Source of the DNA: Schistosoma haematobium
Taxonomy: Eukaryota > Platyhelminthes > Trematoda > Strigeidida > Schistosomatidae
Direction: 5' to 3'
Assembly (NCBI RefSeq): GCF_000699445.3
Contig: NC_067195.1
Span: 60,549,591 to 60,613,590, forward strand
DNA length: 64,000 nt
Shown: positions 48,001-60,000 of the stretch, piece after piece
Position numbering within the stretch: the stretch's first letter is position 1
Layout of the letters: each line of letters opens with the position of its first letter
Made by a program: the position numbers and the translations under genes
Notes under the pieces: generated by a model
Database searches by the model: none
What the model saw: only the letters and a program-made list of their open reading frames with translations
Told to the model about the DNA's origin: nothing

Positions 48001-51000
48001 TGATTAATTATTCGAACAGTCTTATTTCCAAAATAATAACATCACTTTAATCTAACGCTTGTTTCAAAAGAATATCTAATCAGGTTAATAATACATTAGT
48101 AAGAAATTTTGATTTCATTCACTACAAAGTAATGAATATGATGGAACCAAAATCTTTGACATCTAAATTAAATGTATTAACCATTGACAATTATATTTAG
48201 GATAGTTTGATTTCCATCAACATTTGATCTCATTTAATCTTTATCATTCATATTTACATTGACCTAATAGTGGCTTATATTTTCGCGTATATAAGTACAG
48301 TAAGCCAACAGTTTATTCATAGTTTAATACATATTTGATTAAGTATTTTTCATAACTTTGTATTGATATTGATGATGTTCCATCATTTGAGGTGAACGAA
48401 TGACTTTACTAGATTATGATATTTGATTATTTTTATTTCTATCGAATATACATGGAATAAAAATGAATTATTTCAATGGAAACTCTATGTTTAAGTGTTT
48501 GAATAAAACAAATAAACTCTAAATACTAGAATTAAGATGATAGATTAATGAATGAACTTAGTTGTAAGTAATCCTATCAAGTTTGAAACTCGATTTATTT
48601 CTTTTTAAATTATTTTATTTAGTGGATAAGACAAATTTTGGTTAACATTTTTTTAATTAGCAAAATTTCAGTCAGTCAGTCAGTTACAACGTAAGATCAG
48701 GCACATATGTACATCGATCCAAGTTGCCATACCTCATTAGCACAACAAGATGAACACCGGATTCATAGAAGTAGTTAATTCAGTGGTGGTAATATATAAA
48801 AGAAAGATTGCATATAAGGATATAATACAGGAAGAAAGAATTAGTTAATAGAAAGAAAGATATGAAGTGATTTTAATCTCATAGTTTAAGGGAAGACAAA
48901 GAGTGTATACACCGACGCCATTGTGATCGATTCGGAGCCATGTCAACCAGAGTCTCCAACCATTAATTGCGATAGTCACGCTGACCCCAACCAAGTCGTC
49001 TGAGTCTACCAACATGGCTCAGACCAAAAGTTAAGGAATTTGTGGACTAATGCCTCGTTGTGGTTTGACCGCCCCTAATTTTCTTCCAACCATCCCCTAC
49101 ACTAGTCAGCGTTGCACATCGTGGTAATCGGTGTTCAGGCATACATAACACGTGGTCCGACCATCTTAGTCGATGAAGATTCACAACCTCATCAACTGAT
49201 TTACCATCATCCCCTAATACTCTGCGTCTACCCTCACTATTACTTACCAGGTGATCCCAGCAGACGCCAGCAATATTTCTAAGACATCTGTGATCAAATA
49301 CTGGTAGCTTACGAATACCTTCCACTCTTAATGGGCACGTTTTGCAGCCGTAAAGTAGAACAGAACGAACTGCTGCGCAGTATACTCGTTCCTTGGTTGA
49401 TAGACGGATATCTCGTCTTCGCCATAGGTGACGTAAGTTGGCAAAAGCCAGCAGATATAATAGTCAGTTAAGATAAGTATTTATTATATAAACAAACAAA
49501 TGACATTTATAAACTGCTAACAAAAAAAAATGAAATCTTGATAAGAGCAAAACATGGACCAGACAAATCTATATGCTACCGTTTGTTTGTATCCAATTGA
49601 AGAATATTTACTTCTGAATTTATAGGAAACATAGAAAAGGTCATAAAGATTTCTTTTTAATACATTAATTTGATGGAGAATACTGATGGGCCACTTATGC
49701 CCCTCCATAAGGAGTAACAGACAAGTAAGTAAGCAAGTACATCAGGTAATCTAAATAGAAATGTGGTAGTGATTTAGATGTCCTTAAATTCAAATCTATT
49801 ATTCTTATATCCATTGATAGATGTTAGATAATCTTTTATGTACAAAAATCAACGAACTTTAGCTTACCTGTTTTGTTAAAATGAGTGTAAAACTATTTCA
49901 TACATTTTGAATAAGTAAAATGTTACTGTTTTTTTAGTTTTTCAATAATTTTATGATACGATATACATAAATAGACATATATTTCAAAAAAAGCATTGAC
50001 AAAAGTTTAGGAAACTTCCTTATTTATTATTTCTTTTAATAGAGAGTCAAATGTAATGAGATATTAAACCTATGATGAATTACATCTACAGTATTGTTTA
50101 AGATCAAGTAATATTGGTCAAAGTAATTTATTTGTTCAATAATATTATAAATGTAATCATATAAAGTATTATTTGTTACAATAGTTGAGATCATGAGTTA
50201 ATTGAAGCTAGACCATTATGGGAAACCTGGAAGCACTGGATGGTCGTCTCATCTTATTGTGGGACTCCTCAATAGTGCGCATCCACGACCTCGACTCGTG
50301 AGATTCGAACCAAGGACCCATCAGTCTCGCGCACGAGCGCTTAATCATTAGACCACTGAGCCGGCTGTCATCCAACTGTTTAAATGTCTAACTTAAACTA
50401 ATCCACAAATGACGTTTTCTTTTTTTAAGTACTCACAATGACTAGTCTCCAACCAAATGTCAAAAATAAGAAACTCTACAGCCAATGTAATATCTAGTAT
50501 GATTAAACAAAAGTTAAAAGTTAAACTGTAAATTAAAGTATAGAAAAATTGGCTACTAGTGAAAATTAATTGAAGCATTAGCCATACGAAAATTCAAACC
50601 CCCTCAATGTATTCAAAACCTATCCTGGTAATATTAGCTTATTATCTGGAGTGATGAGGTTCCAAATTATTTTCACATTATTTCATTATTATCCTTGTCT
50701 CCTCTTATCCTTCATTTCTAGTCTAGTTAACCTTTTATATTATTATATATAAATGTTCTTAACAAGTATATTATGTGTGATCAGATTATTCTAAATGTAT
50801 TACGCTAATATATCTCATCATTCTAATAATCTTTGTCTTCTTTTACACTATCAAAAACTAATTTTTTAGCGAATTAAAAAAAGGAAAGTTGTGAATGATA
50901 AAAATCTATACAACTATGTGGATAGATTTTTGTTCGATACACGTCAAAGAGAAATTAAATTAGCTAGTTGCTAGTTGTCAATCGTTGTTTATTTTTCTTT

Positions 51001-54000
51001 CTTTCGATAAACTAGTGACTTTCGAAAATATCCCGACCGTTGTTGCTACCTTGACGTGGTGGTCGGGCTGGCCTATCGTGATGAAGCAACCAAGCTATAC
51101 TGGCTGGAACAACCGTTCCTCAAGGTCCTACCATGTCACACAGGTCGGTTGAAGAGCGATAAGACTAAAAGCAACAAACCCAAGGTCCGAAGGCGAAGTC
51201 GTACTGCTGACTGTACAGAGGTGTGACAGCAGTAAGGTGTTTCCTTCAGACAACCAGCATGACAGCGATGCTGCCTTCCCACAAGGAGGGGTGGAGTTAG
51301 AAATGGTCGACCTTAAAAATGCACACCTCGCCTTATCTCACGAATATCCGTCTCCGGCGGTAAGGTCTCAAGAAGTACGGAGCTAACACAAAAATTACTC
51401 GTAAAAAGGTTGTGTGTGACCGACCTCAAGCAGTTGTCCGTTGGGCACTGCGGTCACGCTCTCAGGTCACTAAGACCACCTCTAATCCAATTTTCTTTTC
51501 AGGTACCTCCAGAAAAACCCTTCCACGGTGTGGGCAACCGGGAAGTGATAATTGCCCTCATACCTCTAACAGCACTCAAGACCACTTTGAAAATGTTCAA
51601 ATAACTTTAACATGTTTTTACTTAATAAATGTTAAGATCAATTTAAATAATATTAATTATAAGTCATCAATTAAATAAATTCTTACTTCACCATAATTTT
51701 CAATGATATCACTATGAAGTTTTTTCCCTTGTGATCCATTTATACCAAAACCATCTCGATCAGCCCCATATCCAAAACCAAAACAATCTATACCAAGATC
51801 TAATGATCCATTTTCAAATGACCAACCAATACGTGCTAATCCAGAGTCTTCAACAATTTTCACTTCATAGTAATAAGCTCTATCACCAAATATTCCCTAT
51901 TAATTATATGAATACAATCCTTGTATTAATTAACATCCATACTACTTTTATGAGTTTAAATATGTTATAAAGTAAGTAAATTATGATTTATACGAATATT
52001 TGTCAAGATTAGAACGAATAGTTTGACAGAAATTGGGCGCCGAGTAAAGAGAAGTCATTATATGTGAAAATTACATTTGAAGTAATCTCAGCGATTGAAA
52101 TTTGAATAATTCCAACGTTTTGTCCATCTAACTTGTCTTTAATGATTTTGATTATTACCCTGAAGAAGTCCAGACAAGTTAGCTGGACGAAACGTTGGAA
52201 TTATTCAAATTTCAATCACTGAGATTATTTCAAATATAATTTTCACATATAAAGTTATGATTTAGTTAGTAAGAGAAATTTTGAACTTTTGTATGATTTC
52301 TTTTCCCTGTAAAACTGGTTTTATACTGCATATTGTTAGTAGTTCAAAATAATCATCAATGAACTACAAGCGTTTCAACTTGTTAGAATTTAGTTAGGAT
52401 AGGATTTTCGAACATTTGAAAAGGTTTTGTTTTCTTACAACTATGAACGTGTTTTGTTGATTATTACTGTTTAAAAAGCTATCAGTGAGTTAAAATAACA
52501 TCAATAGATAGATTGTGGAAATGTATGTAATTTATTGCTAAGAATTCTTATCATCTATACAGATAAAAAAACATAATAATTATCCTTTTATAGTACTACA
52601 AAGTTTGAAATCCTCTTCAGTAATTCGTATTGTTATTAGCTAAGCCAACTTATTCCTTAGACTAGTAAAATGGAGCCAATATATATTCAAGTACTGTTAA
52701 TCATGCATCTTTTTAATTTGGATTATAATTGAAGTTTGCAGAAAAAAACAGAATGAACGTTAAAATCTTGATATGTTTCTTATGCTTAGCGATAACCACT
52801 CCCAAATAAATATTTATGTTTTTTCAGGTTACAACTTAACCGATAAAATTGAAGGATACAATATTGACCTTAATTTTATGCCATCCAACAACTGGGTTTC
52901 TGTCACTCTTTACGAATAGTTCAAAACTCAGCGTGTTTGTTTTTCTCTCCGATTCAACTCTTAAGCATTTTGGTCATTTAAAGAGAACACATTGGAGAGT
53001 AGAAATCAAAGCTATAATCTTGACATTATAGATACATCTATAGAGAAATCTAGACAGTTTTATAATACCCAATCTATTCCATATCTAAGTGGAGTTGTTA
53101 TGAACTAGAAGTAAATTCAAACTAAGAAATCTGAATAGTGCATCTTTTAGCATTACCAATTATCTAATTGTGTTACGCCTCTAGAAGAAAGATTTCATAC
53201 TGAAGATTCGTTTTAAATATGCTGAGGTTCTGCTTTCAAACAGTTATAAATACGGAAAGTTAGCTTCATTCTTAACCAGTGATAATTAATCTTATATCGG
53301 AATGGGTTCTGAATTAACAAAATGGTCTCACAAACGTAAGGTTATAGTAACTAAACTTATTAATGTAGGTGTCATTACCAAGGTTTGATTTGATAATTTC
53401 GAATAAATTGAGCATTGGGTTGATTGTTATAAATAAAAATAATATATTTGTAATATCCCAATGAGTAGAAAATTGGATTTTTCTGACGTTTCGTGGCTTA
53501 GTGTAAGTCACTTCTTTAGAGAATAAATAAGCCACGAAACGTCAGAAAAATCCAATTTTCTACTCATTGGGATATTACAAATATATTATTTTTATTTAAA
53601 TCTTATTAATGAATTAAAAATTTAAACCAACAGCATGTTTACTTTGTTCACTCTAAAGCCTTGCCATCCGGTATTTTCTACAGCTTGTACAAATCGACCA
53701 TTAGGTGAAACTAATAAATTTGTACTTGATGTTACATCATTTGGGTTCACCCGCCAACCAACATTCCGATTACATACAATTGAAGAATCGGGGGCGTATG
53801 ATACTGCTACCCAATGTTTATTAGTCGAAGGGGTAGTTTTAGGTGGAAAATTAAATGGCTTGTCACCAAAGTTTACTTCAACTCTGGCATTTTTAAGTGA
53901 TACGGCTGTAAGAGAAATATTCAAAAGCGGACAAGATAATGATCTAAATTGTTAATGGTTAATAAGACTGTAAAATGTAACGTAAACCACCTCATAGCTG

Positions 54001-57000
54001 TCTAATAGTAAATTCCGTACCTATTCACCATCTAATTTAATGAAATAGAAGTTAAAAATCTGGAAAACACGTTTATACTATAGTAACGATTTTGAAGCAA
54101 CTCTAGTGACCTGGCTGAGTTGTCTACTGAAAATTATATACTTGTGAATTGTTATTTGATTTTTTGCTCGACAAAAACGTCATATTTAATTGCTGAATTA
54201 ATTTCTCTCTAAAGAGAATTTACTAAAGATTACACCTTCTATAAACAATCAGTAATTGCTTAGTCTACAATTAGTGTTTCCATAGGCCTTCTCAAATATT
54301 CAGATACATTATATTGAAGGTATTTCAAATCTGAATAAGAATGCTGATTATATTTTAAGCTCTCGGAACATGATAGTGATATACGTTTGCTTAGTCAAGA
54401 AAAATGATCTGATATACTTTGCTAATATAAATAGGTTAAAATTTATTACATTCTAATGGTATCAAGTTGCCATTAAAATTTAGTTATTCAATGAAATGCA
54501 GCTGCCAAAAAATCTCTTTTTGGCATTTCTTTTAGATGTTACAGTTTGCATCAAATTTTTGGCATGTGAATGAAGGAAAATGTGGTCTACTGAAAAATGA
54601 TAAAAATTGAAATATGAAAATGTCGATTTTAGTACTACTTGGAATTGAAAAATAAAAATGTAATGCAATGCGTAGTTTATTGTGGCAGATCAAATTTGGC
54701 AAGACTCATCGTCATCAACAAACTGAAGCTATTAAAGAATAGATGGGATTTCACTAGAAGTAGAATCTAGGGCTCACATTTTGTTCCTGATGTACCTGGA
54801 TCCGATAGTTGTTGAGCACTTGGCGAGTCCCAAATACAACGAAACATGTGTCCAGAACACCATTGCCAGTCACATTTCATCTATTCTACACTGACTTGTG
54901 TTATGATGGCGATATCTAGGCAATCCGCACATAGACCAACCAAGCCTGATCAAATTTAGTTAAAATATCAACAACGGGATAATCCAAACTATTTCAATTT
55001 GAATTTCAATACGTTCCTAAAATCTTTAAATTACATTTAAGTCTATCAACCTAAATAGTAGTAATTTGTGCTTTATAATAGATGTGAGCCCACCAGTTTA
55101 ATTGAGGATAGACTAATCTTGAAAAGAAGGAAAGCAGTCATAGATTATTTGTTTTGTCACACCATGACTATTTAGAAAAAATAACTACTATAGGTTTGAC
55201 AAACATCTGCATATTCATTCAAGCATTAGTTTCTTTATGTGTTAACATTCTACATTTAGCTTTCATGAAATAAAGAGAAGATGGTTTACTGAACGATACA
55301 ATAAATGACTTACCAGGGAAGAGTGCTATATCTGGAGTTGATGTTTCAACAAGTTTAAAGTTTGGAGTTTCTAATAATCGGCCATTGTAACTATAGTGTA
55401 TATCGATTCGTCGATGATCTTTATCAGCACTCGGATTTAATTCTAAATAACATCCAACTACATCTCCTGGTACGATTGGCATTCCGTAATCAATTGAATT
55501 ATTTGCGTAGATAAATTTGCCAACTGGATGAGGATTATCAGCTGATCCAATACCTTTACATAAAAAATTGAACGGATAAGAAGTATAGTAATATTGTTTG
55601 GTAGTATTAGTAGTATTATTTCACTTGTAAGATTTTAAATCTTCCTTTTGTTTATTCTAAGAACTGAATTTTGATCAATCACAAGTAACTTAAGTAAGAG
55701 TGGACAGTGGCTAGCACTGAATTCCAGGATGCTTGTCTTGTCTCGTTTGGGGACTTGTCAGCAGGATATACGGGCATCCGTGTGGATGTTTAGTCAGTGA
55801 CTCAAACACATTACCTTCCGCTTCAATCTACCAACGCATCACCTTATGAGCTGCTCGTAAATTAATGACAATTTCGAGACATACTGTTCAGGATGTAGAT
55901 ATGTCAAAACAGATTAATCAATTGCAATCTTTAATATCAACAGCGGGAAAACTCAAAGACTCACTGAAGTTGAATTGTTGAAAAAATTTAGCTGATTACA
56001 CTAAAATATTGGGTCTTCCTCTCATAAAGGGAATATAGTTGATAAATAGAACACTGCAAATTTTATCAGTCATATAAGTTAGGATTTTTTTTTAGCGAGT
56101 TAGTTTTCTACGAGATGAAGTCGCTAACCCCATGCCTAACCCTCCTCCTTTATCCGGGTTTGTGACCGGCAGCAGCTCCAGAGGGGCTCCAGGTAGAGTT
56201 CATCAATCATATTACCTACAAAAAATTATTTATCTGTAGTTCCTTTTAATTTGAATCCAACTATCGTATAATATTTAGGAATGTCCGAAACTTAAAGTTT
56301 TCATTTAAAAGATGAAATGTAACTACTAAATAGTATGAGTTTAGTCAATTTATTTTATAAGCTGAATATTAGCACTTAAATTCATTTTAAACTGAATCGG
56401 ATAATTTACTTGTCAAAGGTTTAAATTGGCCAAAATTTGTTACGACCAACTAAAATGAGGAAGCAGATTAACCTTTAAGTTTTACTTTATACATAGTTTT
56501 TTTTGAAAAAAAAAACTATTAGAACAGAATTGACTAATCCTGAATAAAATTATTAATAATGAATTAGATTTGAATACAGGTTTATAGCTAATTACAGAGA
56601 TGTTGCATGATTCTAATAAGGAACAATTACCATAGTAATGATCGTTTCTTATAAAATCTCCATTTATATGTTATCAATCAATCAAAAATTTTCAATGTTT
56701 CATGGTGAAGAAATGAACGATTTCTAGGGTGATTGTACATTTATTAAACAAACCTGTTTTATCAGCTCCATAACCAAAGCCTTTGGAATCTGTCCCGAGA
56801 ATTAGGCTAGCATCATTTGTTGACCAACCTAAACGTACTTGACCTTCTTCAAGCATACATGCTTCGTAGTAATAAGCTCCTGGACCTTTTAAACCCCAAT
56901 TTGTACGGCAACCCTAAATGTAAACAGTAATAGAAATCAGAGACAAGTCAATATGAAAGTCGATCAAATGAAAACCTTTCTGTCAATCACAAATACACCG

Positions 57001-60000
57001 ACTTTAAAATAGATACATAATGTCTCTAGAATGATTTGACTTTGTAATCGGCTTACTGAATATAATGATTCTCAGACAATAGAATATACCCAAAATCTTT
57101 AACTTGATTTTACTATTTAATAATGTTATGTTATTTTTATCCTTATTAAACCTGCTACTTTCATAACTTATTTAAAAGAACTCATTGCTTCGGTAGCCAA
57201 TTTTTGAGTACGCTTTTAAACTTTCAGTGAATTTTCTATTCTTGGTATTTAGGTGAAATATAAGCAATCACAATTATGTAAAGCATTTGAACGTACGACG
57301 GGTAATAAAATGTGAAAACTTCATAAAATACAGATTATTAAAAGGCATTAAAGTAGGATTTAACAACAAATGAGATCACTGATTCTGAACATTTCAGTTA
57401 ATTCATTGACCTGCTGAATGATATTGATGGTAACACTGATGACATCCCCAAATGAAAACGAGTGTAAACATAGTGGGTGAGACCAAAGAACAAAAATGTG
57501 TACGGTACAGAAAGGCAGTTATTAATTCCTCAATATCGGAATAGTTTTCGTAATGATTTTATTAAATGCCACTTAATTATGTTGGCTCTAACGCTTTTCC
57601 AAATTTGCCTCTATTCTAATCACCTTAGCACTTTAAAGTAAGGAGTGACCAGTCATAAACAACAAATGCATTCACTACGTCAATCGATAGGGTTTTACAA
57701 CCTCATCAACATATTGACCACATCGCTATGAAATTATGTGCTTAATAGCAGCTCTGTTTAATCAGTGGTTCTGTCAAACAAAGGTAGTGGTTCGAAGATA
57801 TTTATAACGAATTTCTTGCGACCTTCACACAACGTAGAGGTACAAGGGATAAATTCAATGTTAGTGACAAAATACAGAGTACACCTTTGAGTAATATGCT
57901 TTCCATTTGCTAATCATGCAAGTATTTTAAATATGTCAAAATTAAAGTATTAGGGTAAGGGGCAAAGAAGTTTTTCGTAGTAACTGGTCAAGAATAGTGA
58001 GGCTCCTTAAAAGAGTGGTCATAACATCCAATTACTTCAAATCCCGTTGTCATACTGGGCAGGGATTAGTTCTTAAGCGTTTTTTTCATATAGAGGGTAA
58101 AAATCCCGATTCATATATCTGTTCGCTGTCACTAATAAGTTTCGAACGACTTTGTATTGTGTTGGCATCTTCTGCAAATCAAATTCTAAGTACTCCTTGT
58201 AAGTTTTAGAACGTATTTGTGATAGGATTCAATGGTAATAGGAGAAGTAGATAGCCCTAATGGATACCACTTGACAAAGCTAATCCGGATAACATTTCCA
58301 TGTAAGCCCCACTGAACTATCCGCATTTGAGTGAAAAACGATCTATAGAATGACGAACTGTCAAAAACATCTCTGTGGGTAGACTCGAATAACGTTTTGA
58401 TGTCAGAGAACACGACTACAGTAGGAATTCGGCAAACAAGTCCTTATTTAGAAATCACAGCTACATATAAAATACTTCTATGTTTCATGGATTTGCTTCC
58501 TTTAAGTCACAACTAGAAGGCAATTAATTAGGACAGCTAAAATTTTAAAGACGGTATCAATCAAGCTGATGCGTCTGAGGTGATCAAGAGGTGGTCTCAT
58601 ACTAGATTAAAATATAACTAGTCAGTGTGGAGAGCAGTCGAATGGACCTATGTTAGATGTCAAAAAATAAGTAATACCTCTGTCAGTTCATCTAGTGATC
58701 TTAGAACATTATTATTAGAGGCCACTGGAGCTAAATCATTGTAGTTCTTAGATTTTTATTACTTTGAGTCAGTAGTTGTCTTTTTTAATTTAGCAAAGTG
58801 GTGGGGACCCAATATCAATCCCATTTCTGGCTTTCTATGGTGATAATCGACTACAGGGTAGCTGATGGACATCAAATATATCATTTGCATATCTTCTCTG
58901 AATTGTCTCTTACAAGCTTCATTGTTCCTTCATTCCCGTTGTTATACTGATTGCTTTCAGTTTCCTTCTCTTCTCTTCGTGTCGATCTTCTCAACCTTCT
59001 ACTCGCAGACATTCTATTTCCGACTGGTGTCACATACTACTTATATCTTCAAACATAAGTAGCATAGACCACAGCTAACATGGAAGTCTGTCCGATTGTT
59101 GCAGTTTCAATCTCCCACAACTTTCCATAGCACTAAGTAAACACTGTGGACTTTACAAACAAGTTGCCTGTAGTTCTTTACACTAAAGGAACTCGGAAGT
59201 GGGCTACAGAGCTTTTGTTAGTTTCGAAGAAGCTTTAAATTTTCATTTCTAAATGTTACTCAGGCGTAATTAATGTATCTATAATACATTGAAAACCCAG
59301 CTAATCTTTCTCAATAATAAATCCATCTTCTTGATACCTCCTTATTTCATTCTTTAGCACATTCTTGAAGTGCCCATTTCGGAGCTGGATCTGAAGATGT
59401 CTTCTCTTTTAGTTTTTCTAGATTCGCTAAGACAGTAGAGGAGAACTTCCGTATTTTATGAGTGAAACCTAGTAAAATTGGAAAATGAATACTCCAAGCA
59501 GGTTGTGGTATACACATATCAGTCTCTGAGTTCCTACAGTTTCGTGGATCCGGAGTGCACATTGGTGACTGGTCAGGCTCATTACATATTTCCTAATAAA
59601 TGTCTGAGGAATTTAAAATCCCTTATTCAGTTGTATGCATATTCACTGGTTGATTACTGTAGTTAAACGCTGTCACAGTTAAAAGTAGGGGGTGCTACGC
59701 TTTGAGTCTGTAATCAATAGAATCATAAGTAGATCAAAATAGTCAGTTAAATTTGATTCACTTGAAATGATTCACTCTTCTTTATTTAAATACCTGTATT
59801 AATTCAACCATATAAAGGGATTGTGATGAAATTTCTCCGAATAACAGAATTAAAGGGACTATCGTACATATACAGTCTCAAAATTCCATTTTCCTTAAAC
59901 GACAAGAAATGGTGGTTTATATGCAGCAAATAATCCAAGATGGCTAGGTGCCTGACAATCTGACACTCGATTTTATGACTCTATACCAAAGGAGAGTATA

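Noticed and set aside
51731..51970. 79-codon plus-strand open frame rich in Gln/Asn/His
   Set aside because: Antisense shadow of exon E.
53635..53955. 106-codon plus-strand open frame
   Set aside because: Shadow of minus-strand exon D, which has SPRY homology and proper splice sites.
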